A stretch of 64,000 nt of DNA from Cardiocondyla obscurior (GCF_019399895.1 NC_091883.1:3080377-3144376); one strand, 5' to 3'; counted from the first letter of the stretch, positions 1 to 14,102 are shown. Notes: generated by a model not told the origin, from the sequence alone. Program-made: numbers and translations.

Positions 1-3000
1 GCTGGATCGGCCGATAAATTGCCGGAGGTAAGTAACCCCGATGAGAACGACGGCTTTCTTCCGGCGCGTTCTTTTTTTAGGTCGCTTCCTTCTTTCACGA
101 GATTAAGATCCGCCGGGTCCAGCGCGGCACGTTGCCAGCGGGGGATAACGGTGCGCCGGGGAGCTCGCGCGTTTACGTAAAATGAGACGAGAGTGAGAGC
201 GGGCGATAAACAATAGGTGTTCTAGATGCCGGAGCCAAATTCTATTTTTTTCCGATATCTCAGGGCGGCGGGGTGTTGCCCGAAAACCAGCCGCTGGTTC
301 AATCGCCGTTTGCGCGCGCCGTGCGAGTAACTGCGGAGAGGAATATAGTTCGCGACTGCCCAACACGATTGTAAAACCGCTTACAAGCCCGAGTGTATTC
401 CCGCGTATGCGTTGCGAAAGCAGCGTAAGTCTCGAGTTAACCACTTCGCGGTAAATAAAGAGCGGAAGAGAAGAACGAACGCGCCGCGCAGGACATCGCG
501 ACGCCACGCCGCGAGATTTAAGACGACGACAGTGCGAACACGTTGTTGACCTATATTTCTAAAAATCTCAGCTTTAAAATAGTACGCCCGTCGTCACGGC
601 GTACCGCTAAACGTGCCGAGTTGTCGGCAGTTGCCACCTTACTTTGCTCCACGCCGCCCTAGGACGCGAGCCGCACGCGGCGGAAATCACGCGCGTATGA
701 GCGATTGCGCAACGTTTTTGAATGCGATTTATATAAGCGACAATTAAGAACTTTATAAATAAAGAAACGCGCGTTACTCGGGCCGAAACTGGAGAAAGAG
801 AACACTCGGTCTGACGCGTCGAGAGCGGGTACAGTCATGGGAGCTCCGGTCGCATTTTTATTAATTAATGCAGTCGAAGGTAAAAATAGATTTTAAGGAT
901 ATATGTCGGAAATATCGCGGGACAAGAATAACGAAACCTGAGAAGCCACGAGACAATTAACTGCATCGCTGTTCGTGCTCTGACGGAGTCGTTCTGCTCG
1001 ACTGTGCGAAACTTTCACGACTATCTTCCCCCCCCCCCCTTTTTTTTCTTTTTATCTTTTCTTTTTTTTTCTTACTCTTTCCGTACATATTGCACGACTC
1101 GCGAATGAATTCATGCAAATTTATTCGCGTAAAGACAAGTTAAAGAAGCAGTTCGAAGTAAGTTTAAAATAAAATGTTGACACACGTCGGCTTTAAGACG
1201 AAACGGACGTTAAGACAGAACTTTAAAGGCGGATAGACTTTCGTGCTTCACTCGTTAAAACCCCCAGACGAAAGTTAAGAATATCTCAGTATTTGCGGAT
1301 CTTCGTAGTCAATAAATTTTCGTCACGGTTTAATATTAAATTACATAACAATAATATTATTATATTAAAATAAAATTAATATAATTCAATTATTTAGCCG
1401 ATATAATTTTTTTTTTGTTAATTTAAAGTAGGCGGAATTTAAATGAGGAATAAAAACGTTTTTACTGAACATCGTAAGTCGCCGGTTGTCAAGTCGTGTG
1501 AGAATAGTGTGAACGAAGCCACATAGGCGAGCATTCCTTCTAGGAACCTGACAATCGCGGTGTAACCGGTCGTACTAACAGCCGTCTATCTTACTCTCTC
1601 CTTTCCTTCCGCGATTACAGATGATTATAGGTAACCGCATTTGCGATTTCTTGCGTTAAAGCCCGACAAACGCGACCGCCGCGGCGGCTTGCCCTTTCCT
1701 CGGTCCATTCGTCCAGGCAGAGACATTGATTATGGCACAACCGTGTCATTTCGATAAAAACCCTACGACGACGTAAAACGCGGAAGATTGTTTCTGGAGA
1801 GTGACATAAAATATTTTATGAAAAAGGAAGAAAAAAAAAAGATTTAAAAAAAAAGTTTAGACCGGGCAAAGTCCTTTCCCGTCAGCGACATTTTTTTTTT
1901 TTTTTCTCTTTAACGTTTCGATAAAAATTATCTCGTCATTGTAGCTCGGAAATTAAATACAACGGCGATAAGAGCAACACCTGGGGATCCAGAGATAAAA
2001 CGTCAATTTTACCGGCTCGGCAATAATCGAGGCAGATGATTAATACCTCAGGCATGACGCGTTATAATTCATCGTGCCAATATTGTGATACCGAACGCTC
2101 GCGATAGATAATGTTGTGAATTTTGCGCGTCAGCTTTTCCCTCCGTCTAATCCGGTTTGGTGCCAGGTTGCCCGTAGCCGCGGCCGGAGCCACTCTCTCC
2201 GGCAATTAGATACATATCGTGTGTGTAATGGCCGAATGGTTTAAGTGCGACTGAATGGGATTCTTCCCTGCGACGTGGCTCGGGCAAGAAGTCACTCGCG
2301 AGCAGTTAAATGCATTCCGTTCGCACTCTACGAAGAATTCACAGCGGGCAGCTTCCCCACGCGAGGAGGTGAGCCCGCACCGTACACGCGTTTCGAGTCA
2401 AGCCGAGCATGACAAGCCTCTTATCGGCCGCGGCGAAATCGCGAAATGGGCTCCGGGCCCTTCCTAGGGCGAACCCAACCGCCGTCTAATTTTAACTTTC
2501 CCCTTAGTACAACACGGAAAAAAAATAATCGCAGTCGTCGTGGAATTTATCGACACCGCGGTCGAAGCCGAGTTCCCGGCGACGTTCAATCATTCATGAA
2601 GTAAAACAGGTTCTATTGAGCCCCTTGTCGAGCGGCAGCTCGCGCCAAAATAAAAGCGAATTTACGCTTGCGACTGAAAGTTAGATATCAGTTTACGCGA
2701 ATATATATCTAATCCCGCCGTTTCTTTCGATACTAACAAAGATGCTACCGGAGTATAAAGTCCCCCGAACGTTTTGATAATCACGAAATAATGACCAGCG
2801 GTGGAAAACAAAAAAAAGAAAAAATTAAACCCGCACCAAGCGAGGACGACGTGCGAAGAGTTAACAGTTAAATAAGCAGACTCTATTAAAAACGTGGTAA
2901 TCTCTTTTCCGGCATTCCCTTGTAATAAGGAAATAAAGGTGTCTCTATGCGATTCCGAGCCCTCGAGGGCTCCGCTGCTTAACGCAGGTGGCACTCGAGA

Positions 3001-5390
3001 CGAAGGCGAGGCAAAAAGAGAGAAGAGAAAGAGAGGTAGAGAAAGAAAAGCAGAGATAAAGAAGCATACGAATAATCTCAGTTGGAAGACCTTTTCCTTT
3101 TCCGCTCTCGAGTGTTTCGGTTCGGAGGAGAGCTCGCCGCGGGAGAGCACCTTTGTTCCTATTTCACAGCTTCTTGCGCGATAAAGAACGCGCTTCTCGG
3201 CTACCGCGTCTCGACCCCGGGCGGGCTTCCCGCTCGGCATTTCTTCATCTCCGCGCGACGATAGATTCGAAATCTCCCCCGTTCGTCCCCGGCTTCACCC
3301 GCGACGCGTATCTTCGTTGGTTTACTTCAGATTGTACGCGCTATTTGTAAATCATCGCGCTTACACTCGAAGCCCGCAGCATTCGGCTAGCCCGTACGGT
3401 TTCGTAAGCCCCGGTTTCGCATCGGTGGCTACGGTTTCGTAATCCCTGAATGGTAGCGGAGGCTGCATATGCATCTCTCGCTATTAATACGGCTGATAAC
3501 ACATGCACGCATACGAGCGCGCACGCATACGCGGAGAAAAAAAAAAAAACGTTCCCGTCGCCGGTTTTCTAAAACGAACCGCGGGCGGTTTTTCGTTCGT
3601 TTATTCCGGGAGCTTCGTTTGTTGACATGTGCGAGATAGCTTTCGCGTTTTTTTTTTTTTTGCAAAACGAGAGTGTCATACGGCGTGCTCGAATTTAATC
3701 ACCCGCTTCGCTGATGTGCATCTTTGAAGTATTGCACAAGCCGCAGCCGGTTCGTCGGCCGCGTACGTTTAGAATGTGACGGGTAATCGGTCGTTGAATC
3801 TTTCGCATACGATTTTCATAATCGGAAGTACTGTACAGTATCGCGCGATCTTAGGTTAGTACAGGTTTCTTACGAGTATTTTGCGCGACGAAGAAGAGTA
3901 TTTGGGACAGACGGCGGCGTCCTAGACATTTAGAGAAGAGAAGATCTCGAACGAACACCGGGTTTCGACGGAGCAACTTAAGAGTTTAGTATTTTTCCGT
4001 ACCTAAGAATAATAATTTTTCCTGTCTTTTCTTTTTTTTTCTCGAATTTTTTTTGTTATAGTATATATATATTATATCTTGATAATAATTAAAAGAAAAA
4101 AAGAAACTTAAAGTTTTAGAAGAGCTATTCTCGTAAAAGATCTCGTTCGGAAAGCGGATTATCGTCATATTAATTATCTAATAACAAAGAATGAAATTAT
4201 ACGCACCGCGTTATATTATTCTTTTCTCCGAGCCGATCATATTTCTCGCGACATGTTCAAGTAAAACTTTCGTGCTAGCGGACACTGAATTCAGCGCCGC
4301 GCGCGAGCTACGGACAGCTTCGGTGGCGTACGTACATGACTAGGTTAAGTAAAAAAGATCAGCTTTACAGCTGTTGCAAAAATAATGAATCCGATTGACG
4401 TGTGCTCCCAGATTCTACCAAAATTAAAAGATAACGTTAATCAGATTCACCATTATCATAACAGTTGCAAAGCTGCTTTTTCTACTGAATGACTATTATT
4501 GAAAGGTAGATATTACGTTTGCTGCGGCTAGCATTCGTGGTTTCCTTCTCGATCCCCACCCTCTGCCGCCCAGGACGGTAGAGTAGCAGTGGGAGTGTGC
4601 GTTCCTCCTCAGTCCTCGGGGACTAGCGGTCCATGGCACATTTACGCGCACTCATCGTGTGAGATTCTAATTACATCACGGCAAAATCAGGTACGCTTGC
4701 CGCCGTTGTCGCAACAAATGTCATATCTGTTTGTTAGATACGTGACTCGCGTCCGCGAACTACTCACTCTCGACGGGATACCGTGGCTAGCGCGCGCGAT
4801 GCACGGGTCCGCAGACACTCACAGCCTCACGCACTTGATTTAAGGTAGGTCCGAAATTAGGTCACTAGGCCAGAACGACAGCTGATGGTTCAGTGTCCTT
4901 ATTCTTTGCGCTGTCCATCTTTTTCGTGGCACCACCGGCGTCCGATCGCGCGACACGTGGCGCCTCCGCTAGCTTGCGGCGACCGCGCGACTCACGGCGA
5001 ACTTCGCGGTGTATGTACGCGGGAACCAGTCCGTGCACAAGATGGCTGACGTGCCGAACGATCGTCACGCGAAGTGCGAGTACGTGCAGATATACATATT
5101 TTATACTTTATTAACCGGGAATAAATCTTAAGTGTTTCAAGCGAGGACCGAAAGAAGAAGCGGGATGTGACGAGAGTGCCTTGAGTACGAGAGAGAATCC
5201 GGCTCGACGTATCCGATTGACCTAAGAGGAAGAGAAAGAGGAACAGGAAGAGGAAGGGGAAGAGGAAGAAGAAGCATCGGGGAGTGGCATACATGGACGC
5301 CGAGCTGCTTCAAAAGTAAGCATGATTTTGTACTCTCCAATGATCGATAGTTAAAACTCGCGAGACAATGACATAATATTCATGTTTCAG
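1..5390. other. Intronic/intergenic DNA, left end
   Basis: No coding exon can be defended. It holds poly-pyrimidine and poly-A/T runs (1030-1075, 1830-1860, 1890-1910), one copy of a diverged repeat (about 3571-3990) and a purine-rich GAAGAG stretch (5223-5275). A plausible plus-strand donor, CAAAA|GTAAGC at 5316, may end the first exon of the non-coding transcript that follows. A small ORF opens at an ATG at 5042 (AAGATGGCTGAC) and stops after about 28 codons. If the Fhos gene continues to the left, all of this is inside its intron. Confidence 0.5.
3571..3990 (+). repeat. Diverged repeat, copy 1
   Basis: Shares ordered blocks with 5750-6068: a palindromic start (CGAACCGCGGGCGGTT here), GGGAGTGTCGTACGC-like text, CATCTT..AAGTATTGCACAAGCC, TCGGTCG.TGAATCTTT, a TACGATTTT.AT block, then GTTTCTTACGAG and CGGAGCAACTTAAG. 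The splice-donor-like end of copy 2 (AAGGGTAAGC) is replaced here by AAGAGTTTAG. Confidence 0.5.
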
Positions 5391-6484
5391 AGCATGACTT
5401 TCGGCGGCGAGGCTCGGCGGCGATGCTCGGCGGCGATGCTCCGCAGTGAGGCTCGGCAGCTCGAGGAGTGTATACATACAACGGTCGGTTGGCGGTCAGA
5501 CGAGTGGCGTCGTACATTGCCTAATCGCCGCATTCTTCAGTCGGGAATCGAGCCATACACTACGCACACGTATCACGCGGCGATTGGACCTCTTGGTACT
5601 TCTCTCCAAAAGGTAAGTCAATTAACCAATTAACGATATCGTTTCCTCGCGTATTAACATCGCCGATTCTATCTAATTATCTCTTTTAATTTGTTCAGGT
5701 TAAAGTCTGGAGAAAGCTGATGCGCATCCTCGTCGCCGTGACTAATGAAAAACGAACCGCCGGCGGTTCGTCGGGTATTTATTTCGCGTAATCGTGTAAA
5801 CGGGAGTGTCGTACGCGGTTCATCTTCGTCAAAGTATTACACGAGCCGTAATCGGCCACGGTCGTTTCGGGAGTGCCGCAGAAAAGTATATCGGTCGATA
5901 AATCTTTAACGTACGATTTTTATTAAACGGGAGTGTCGTGCAGGGTCGCGCGTTTAATTTATCCGGGTTATTCGCGAGTTTCTTGTGCTGAAGGAGGAAC
6001 TGGCCCAACATTCTGAGAGGAGAAGGAGGCCTCGTAAAGGCATCATATTTCGGAGGAACGACTTAAGGGTAAGCATCACTTCTTTGGAATAAAATATTAA
6101 TAACTATTGTGCTAATTAAAGACACTTGGAATTTTTTTTTAACAATGAAAAAGATCGTTCAACATGTCTACATTAAAATGTTATTTTTATATGTTACAGA
6201 TTAATAAGTTTCTAGTGCTGAGAGGAGGAGGAGGCCTTGGACAGGCGTCCTGCTTCAGCGGAGCAACCCAATGGTAAGCATCATTTGCACAAAATTAATA
6301 ACTTTGCCATTTCGAAGATAGAACACTTTATTTTCAAATTATTTATTTAATAAATTAATTAGACACGCGTATAGATTTTTTTTTTTCAAAGTGGAAAATA
6401 ACTTTAGCATCTCTACAATGAAATTTTCTTTTTGTTTGTTACAGGATTATCGAAGCAGAATCTCCGCTGCTGCGCATCGTATTG
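5391..6484 (+). ncRNA. Putative spliced long non-coding RNA, four exons
   Basis: Plus-strand exons with canonical sites: 5391-5612 (TGTTTCAG| ... AAAAG|GTAAGT), 5699-6068 (TTGTTCAG| ... AAGG|GTAAGC), 6200-6273 (TATGTTACAG| ... AATG|GTAAGC) and 6445-6484 (TTGTTACAG| ... ATTG|GTAAGT). An earlier donor at 5316 with an intron of 75 bp would add an exon ending at 5315. An ORF of about 100 codons runs from the ATG at 5394 through the first junction and ends in exon 2, but it is Arg-rich, starts in a GGCGGCGATGCTC-type short tandem repeat and resembles nothing I know, so non-coding is more likely. It lies antisense inside the long Fhos intron. Continuation downstream of 6484 is expected but not located. 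Confidence 0.4.
5750..6068 (+). repeat. Diverged repeat, copy 2, forming most of a spliced exon
   Basis: The second copy of the element at 3571-3990, beginning with an 18-bp perfect palindrome (5753-5770, CGAACCGCCGGCGGTTCG). The GGGAGTGTCGT motif occurs twice inside it (near 5803 and 5931). Its 3' part (GTTTCTTGTGCTGAAGGAGG ... GAGGAGAAGGAGGCC ... CGGAG.AACGACTTAAGG|GTAAGC) is repeated again in the next exon at 6200-6273. Confidence 0.5.
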
Positions 6485-9400
6485 GTAAGTCGAAAACTTT
6501 TTTATTTAATGTCAGCGATGTTAGGAATTGGAGTCTACGCGTAAAATAATTTAAAACAAGGACGTGAATATTACGTAGTTTAGGGTATATAAAATATATA
6601 TTAACAATTCGTATTAATATAATCTTTCTTAAATACTTTTAAATAATTACAACGGGAGGGAATTACTGTTGCATTTAATAAAGCAATTAATAGTTGCACT
6701 GCTAAAACGTCAAAACCATACAAACCAATCACTGATGAAATTGTTACGAAACGCTACGTTAATCACTGCGGTCTGTTAAAGTTTCGTGGGAACAGGGAAC
6801 AAACGGCTTACCTAAGTTGAAACGATTGAACTACTCTCCAAATTAGACAAACTATTCCTACGTTAAAACCGAGAGAGAGAAAGAGGGAAAATAAATTTAT
6901 GCGTATTATATCTGCATATGTAAAATTATAATTTAAAAAAAAAAGAAAAATAAAGAAAAAGACAAAGAGCAAAAAATGCTATTACAAGTAAAATATATAA
7001 AAAAATGCAGCTTAAAGATAATATAATTTTTGCACAATTATAATATAATACGTACTTCTACATATTTTAATTATCTCTAATCAGTTTTTCCTGGTAACCT
7101 AAATAAGATAAAAATTACTTCGGTGCTCTCGAAACCGTTTTCACGGTTGCTCGATTAGCTCACTGAGCTAGAAGATTCTTTCGTGGCGACTCAACCTAAT
7201 AACGAGTGCTCTGATTTATCCATTTTGCGCTTCGTGCAACGTGTCGCTTTATTTACGGCGTGAGAAAGTCGCGCTTTTTCCGTCGTGCTGGAAAGTAAGA
7301 CTCCCCCCTTCCCATTTCAATGCAAATCCGCCTCCTCTCGTCCTTGTTCTCTTCGGTGCCCGTAAAATCGGATCGGTTCCTCTCGCGTGTCACATGATCC
7401 CCGTGCACTTTCGGATTATGACGTACTTTTATGCAGGTAAAATGGAAAACGACGGGTAACACCGATACGCGAATCTGAAAGGCTTCACCTAAACTCGCGC
7501 GTAAGGTTCTGGGAAGTTTATGTTAAACAGCTGTCGATCCTTGAGGCTACGGTATCTCAGGGCTAGAACATCCCGAAGGCTAAAAGAGCCTTATTTATCT
7601 TTTTCAGGCGCGAATATCGGGAGGGAATAAAAAAAAAAAAGAAAAAGAAAGAGGAAAAAAAGTAGAGAAAGAACTTCGATACTGTGTACTTCAACATAGC
7701 GATATCTCTATCGCGTGGAATGATGTAACGTTATCTTTACGCGTTCGCGAGTGTAAAAGAAATTTACGATTAAATTACACGGACTAGTCATTGCCTCGCG
7801 TTAGCTCGAGCCGGCCGTGCTACTGCTCAAACTAAGCGAGCCGAAGAAACGGCAAAAAGATGTAATTACACGCGTGCTACACGCACACAAAGGCGCCTAG
7901 CGGATATGTAGATAGGCAGGCTTAATCGTCGCGAATGCGAAAATAAGTGCCCGGAGATCTTGATACGGGACGACGCGTCGGTTATCGCTGGCTTAACAAT
8001 AATTTAATAAAGAGATAATTTCACGTCAATAACGGAAATGATCAGGGAAGTGATTTTCAAGCCGCGTATCATGTTATTATTGCCTCTTTGGCGAAACTAT
8101 GATAGGCTATTAGGCATAGTAATAGTCAATCATTTAAATACGGATTTATAATCGTAACGATAGCACGCTTTTTAATGATTTAATTAGCACTAAATAGGAA
8201 CGAAAGCGGTTAATTTTTATATTCCGCGTAATAGTTATCTCGAAACAATTTTCCTTACGTTTCTACGCGACAGACGCGCGCACGTCGTCGGCCGCGACCC
8301 ACCCGAGCAGGCGGCCTAATTTAAAGAAATCAGTACATTATCTCGCCTTATCGGGCGAAACGATCTCTCTCCTCTCATCTTCGGAAGGCGCGACGCCACC
8401 TCCGTTATCTCACCGCGTTTCGCGCGCGCGGGCGCGCATTAACAAATGGAATCGTGCGCTTTCACTACGATTTGATTGAATCGCGCGTGATCGCACCCCG
8501 AGGACCTCGCGGGAGGAAGTTATTAACCGGCGGGTACAGCCGAGGTGAAACCTACCTCCGTGCGCTAGCAAGCCGCCGCCGGCTCGACAACGCACGACCT
8601 AATTCCGCAAGACAATGCAACGGAGACACGTGCACTCGTCGTCGCGTGACCCGACCAGTCGATTTTCTTCGTTTGCATTTCCGTCTCTCCCACGGATGTA
8701 AAAAAAAGGAAAGAAAGAAAAAAAAATCCCCTCCCGACGGCTCGCCCGGTGTGGGCGACTAATTTACAACGTAGGACCGCTTTCGTATGCAAACGATCGA
8801 CGGTATTTCGTGTACGTTGCTTTAAATAAAAATTTTTTTTTTTTTTTCCTTTTTTTTTCTCTTTTTTTTTTGGCTTATATATTATTCAGAGAGAATGTTT
8901 TTCTACGTTGAAAAATTTCTCCCGTTAGGCAGCGGAGTGAATTACGATTTTTCGTACCTTATGAGAACGTTAGCTGAGGGGAAACATCCCGCACGGAATG
9001 ACCAATTAACCCCCACTGTATCGTATCGCGATAATTAATTTTTTTTTTTTTAATGAAGAACTGTTGGCGGGCTGAAACGGATCCCGGCGAAGAAGTGGGG
9101 GAGGCGGGGCGGTATTTGCATGAGAAACCTCTCTCATTTGATGAGATCATTTCATAACACACGAGCGTAATATATACGCAGTGCACGAGTATGTCATGAA
9201 TAGACTATACACACGTTTTGACAAGCGTTTCCCCACGAAATGCAAATAAGCTCTTGTACATTCGTCGTGACGTTAATACAGAGGCCAAATTCTAAAGTCT
9301 AAAATAATCGTAATGTTATAGCATTGACACAATTACTGCTCGCGTGCTGATTAATTTTTTTCGCGCTGCTGCATTGAAATTATTCGACTTTAATAATCAA

Positions 9401-12400
9401 CAAATGCGTTAATCCGAGTACGTCCCCCTTCCCCCCCCCCCGTCGTTCGATTAATTACGAAAATTATGCGCAAACAAATTATAGCCTTAAACAATTGTAG
9501 ACAACGCGGTGAAATCGATAACGTTAATATTTGAGAAAATATATCTATTTATTAATGCTCATTTAATTTAATTAATTTCGTTTTATCTCTCGCGCATGAA
9601 ATAACGTTGCGGCTTATTTATTTTATGTTTGTCTCGTACATCGCAAACTTTTATTCGCATCACCGCGCGAACGAGGCGGTAGCGATATTATTACAAATGC
9701 CGCGGAATTTATGGTAATATTAGCGAAGGAGTCGGATCATCGTGCACGTATTCTCGCGGGAGCATTTAACCCTTAAACCCTTAGAAGCGTATACGGTTCA
9801 AGGTAAGCCGTGCCTATCTGGATCGTTACAGCCGACCTTACGTAATGTGCGGTTCGACTATTTGCAACGAACCGTGGGTTACGGTATGCGGTTAACTATG
9901 CGTCTAACTATAGCTGCTCCATGCCGGCACAATAGGGAAATTCTGGAGTGCGAAATACAGAAGATGCGTCGAAATGAGAGAACAATGAGAACGCATGACT
10001 TTAATAAGGCTTTGTTTAAGTAGAAACAAGGCCTCGCACGAACTCAAAATAGATTTTCGACCAGACGCGGTCTATATTTCGTACTTTAAAAGTACTTTGT
10101 TGCAAGCAATTCTTTATTATTATTTTTTTCTTTTTTTTTACCGCGTTCGGCTTTGAGCGAATTAAAAAGTCACCGTCCCGGAGATATTTCCCACGCGATT
10201 AAAAACGTCGCCCATGATAATAATAATGATTAAAAAAAAGAAAAGAAAAGAAGAAAATGCGTCGCTTTCCTTCCTCTTTCGCTAACTCCGCGTCTCTATG
10301 GATAATATGTCTTCATATATGATTATAAACGACAACATTGCGAAGCAATCTGCGCTGTTTATAATGCGCCTGGTATTTCGCTCATTATATTGTATTTGCA
10401 CGACACACAATGCGGTAATTAGAAGGTGCTCGACACGGTAAAACCGTTATTATGAGAGATACAATTACATCGCGCCCGCTTTGTGTTTCCATTCGGCCAG
10501 GAAAATAAGATAAAGCGAGAGAATCAAAAGATTCACATACGCGTGGAGGTATCTCGTAACGCGGTCGCGAAAAAACAAGGCGTTAGCTCGACAACTGTAA
10601 GACAGATAGTATCATAAAATGACGGAACAATCATTGCGCGATAACGGCACGAATACCGCCGAGTAATTCGCGTCCGCCACGTGTCTATAAAGAGTAAAAT
10701 AATCAAGTAAAATAGAATTATTATTCACTTCATTACTCGCATTATTATTAAACGATTTTATAGAGAAAGAGATATATTTTTAATATCGCGAGAGGATATT
10801 TATGACACGTAGATAATTTTATTTCGTGTAAATTATTTATTCTATTTTAATATTATTTTTTTTTTTTAAATAAGAATTAATTATGTCTCTTATTAAATAA
10901 TGCCATAATTAACTTAATGGCGCGGTGGAATGTCTGACAAATTATAGAGAAAAAGTTACTCACACGAAACTAGATAACGCCATTACATACAAAATATGTG
11001 TAATACATCAAGTTTCGCTCGGGTGCATGTTTAAATAAGCTTGGCTCGTTAGTAATAATGATCTGATACATAGTTCCCTCAATAAGAGCCATAATTAATG
11101 CTCAACACTCATCTCGCGGGCGCGATCTCTCAAGTGCTCCGCGGAGGAATTTCGTTACGTAGTGATTATGTAAATGTTTTTGAGACGCGCGTTCCTCGCC
11201 GAAACATAAGCGGCGCCTCTCGGAAACGCTTCGCGAACGAGGCTACGTGCATTCGAGAAGAAGTTAGCTCCGGCATCTACGCGAACTGCGCGTAAAGCGC
11301 TCGCGAAACCGTGAAATTCGGAAATAGCCGACTTTACTGCCGGAAAGTATTGTAACGCGTATGCGCGGCGTGTTTCGATGGAATTGTTGCGTAAGCAATG
11401 ACTTTTACGAACGAATAAAATGCGTGGGAAATGGGAAGACGCCGGAGAGCAAACGAAGCAATTACCCTCCTCCCTCCCCCTCCCCCTGAAAATTGCGTTT
11501 ACAGCACGGGCGGAATTTTTCTCGGGCACCGTACGTCAACTTACGTGGACTTTAAATATAAACGCGCATTAACGTTTTCGCGACGCGAAACGCGAAATTG
11601 CGGGGGAAATTAAGCTCGAAGTGTGCAACCCTCGCGTAGCTTCGAATTTCAGAACCGAGTTTCTATAAAAGCGCGCAGATTAAGAACTTGCAGTTTGCAT
11701 TACGAACTTTAATATTTAACTTGAAATCCTTCGCGTTCTTCCCTTCGATAGAACAATATTTGGAAGACTGTACAAATAGTAATATTAGACCTGATCAAAT
11801 AAAGACAACTTAATTAACTTGTCTGTTAATTAAACGTCGACTAAATTAATTAAATTACTTTCTAACTAAAATCCACCCCGTCCCGAGGGCGAATTTTCTT
11901 CGTCGTGCTATTTAAAACGGTCTGCGCGCATTTGATGGATTTAATTGCAATAAACAAGCGGTGCCCGCGATAATCGCGATTGTTGCGCTATCCGGCAAAA
12001 TTGTCCCGCGAACGTCGGGCATCACGACGGATCATTAGGCTCGCTCGAAGTCGGGAGGGAAAAAAGGATCGGCGAAGATTAACAGCGCGATTATGCAAAT
12101 GCCGGCCGAAATATTACATCGTCGCGGATAATACCTTCCGGAAGTGCCTCGCTCCCTTTCGAGGTAGGTTATTGATCCCCAGACACCGCGGTGTCGTGCG
12201 AAATAAGGCCGTGAACGGGCGGCATCGCGACGCGGGCGGCATCCCGACGCGATCGTTTCTCGATCGAGAATCCGTAATTTCCAATCGTTTACGGTACGGC
12301 CGGGGAACGTTCATCTCGATCGCGGCCCGTCCGTCATCTTCTCGTAACCCGTGTCCTTGCCGCGCCCGCGATCGCTTCATGAATATTAACTCCGCGACTC

Positions 12401-13679
12401 CCGAAATATAATGCCGCAAAACGCCTTTCTCGGCGAGATGGTCGCGCGCGGATCGTTGCACTCGAGGAGCGAAATTCTCCTCGTCCCGGCCCGGTTCGTC
12501 TTCCCTCCCCTTTCCTCCTCCTTTCCCCTCCCCCCGACCTTCCGCTTCTTTTCTTCCTTCTTTCATCCCGATCTCACCCGGACGGCACCGTCTCCTCAGC
12601 CACCCGGACGAGGATTTTCGGCGATATTTACGAGCGATCTGAGGCAAGATCGCCTCGAGGATATTTTTTCGACCGCTTCTGAAGTTCGCCGATATCGGCT
12701 TAATTTATTGAATTAATGCAAGGACGCTAATTAAGGAGAGAATTATGCGTTCTTCTCTTAACGTTAATACGGCCATATTTCACGGCGATTAGATAAAATT
12801 GAAAACTACAAGAACGTTTGTAATTGAAGCCCGCGTTAATTATGAAAATAAAGTCCTCGAATTGTAAATTTATGAGAGGTTTAATCTTGAAATTAAAAAG
12901 AAAAAAAGGAAAAATGTTAGCGATATCCGAAGGCGATATTATACGTCGAGTCGAAAGAACTTTTTCAAACGTGCGAAATTTTTTTAATTTCCCGTAAACA
13001 CGCCGTCTTAATATTTGCGGAATATACAAAGAATTCGCGCGACTCGCGGAATATTACGCGCTAAAAAGATGCGAGCGTTTAAAATGCATCGGGTCGAAGT
13101 CAAAGAGCGGCGCGGCGAGCCAGCGGGCGTCTCGCATTCGCCGTCAATCGCGCGGTGTTACTGCTAAGTAAAACCAATTTGTAAAACTTAGGAAAGAAAG
13201 CAGGGATGCGGTTGCCTCGCGGTGTCTAGAAAACCGGTAACAGGAACGATATCCACGCGAGCGCCGTTTCGATAAGCGGCCCTTAAACCCCCGTTTATCT
13301 AATCGGCGATCTAATCCGGAGACGCGGGACCGTCTCCTCGCGAGGGACATTCGGTCCTTTGGTCCGCCCGTTTGGCGCAGGCCGGAAGATGAGAACGCCG
13401 CGCACCGAGAGATTTTCATCTCTCGGCCGGGGTGGGTGTACCGTCTCGCGCCGCGGCCCGTAGAATTATAAATTCGTTCCCTCGTGTGTACACGGCGTAC
13501 CTCTGAAACAAATTCCAGCGCTCCGCCGGGAATTACGGCGCCCCTCGTGAATGAAACTGGACACTGCCCGGCGTCGTCGTCATGCACGAGCGTTCGTGGC
13601 GGAATGCAACAAAGAGACCCGTACAACTCGCCTGTAACTACGCGAGCCGGCTGACTCGGGGGGTCCGGGGAGATAGGCG

Positions 13680-13746
13680 GGTAGGTAGGTAGGTAGGTAG
13701 GTAGGTAGATAGGTAGATAGGTAGGTAGGTAGGTAGGTAGGTAGGT
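13680..13746. repeat. Tetranucleotide microsatellite (GTAG)n
   Basis: About 16 units of GTAG/TAGG, interrupted twice by GATA-type units (GTAGATAG). Confidence 0.95.
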
Positions 13747-14071
13747 GAGTTGGGTATCCAGGGACCGTCTATCAGATGACTTTCAAGTCCCCAGCGACGT
13801 GGAATGACTCGGTGTCAAAATCGCAAAGATCAGGCCAGATGCACGAAATCCGAGGGACGCTGAAAAGGACTTTAATCGCATAAAGGTTCGTCCTTGCCGC
13901 CTGTTCCCTTTCACGCGTTAGAAATATTAGATAGCGATTCTTCTGATTCGATAATGTATAATTTGACAGATTTAAATACGGAAAACGAAAATATATTTCC
14001 TGGTTGAATACCGACTTTCCACGTGTGATTTGTGCGCCATCTCCGAAATAAATCGTACATTTTTTCTTTTC

Positions 14072-14102
<31 letters not shown>

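Noticed and set aside
2220..2400. tRNA-like text: TGGCCGAATGGTTTAAG resembles the A box of tRNA-Ser, and TTTCGAGTC near 2392 resembles a B box.
   Set aside because: The spacing is about 150 bp, no acceptor stem or cloverleaf can be drawn, and the intervening sequence does not pair. At most a tRNA-derived relic.
12114..12716. Overlapping long open frames on both strands (177 and 101 codons).
   Set aside because: Arg/Gly/Lys/Glu- and Ser/Pro-rich text from purine/pyrimidine-rich, CpG-rich DNA. Frames are open on both strands, there are no paired splice sites and no recognisable family.
13144..13626. 160-codon minus-strand frame.
   Set aside because: Arg-rich with no domain, no start context and no splice sites; consistent with GC-rich non-coding DNA.
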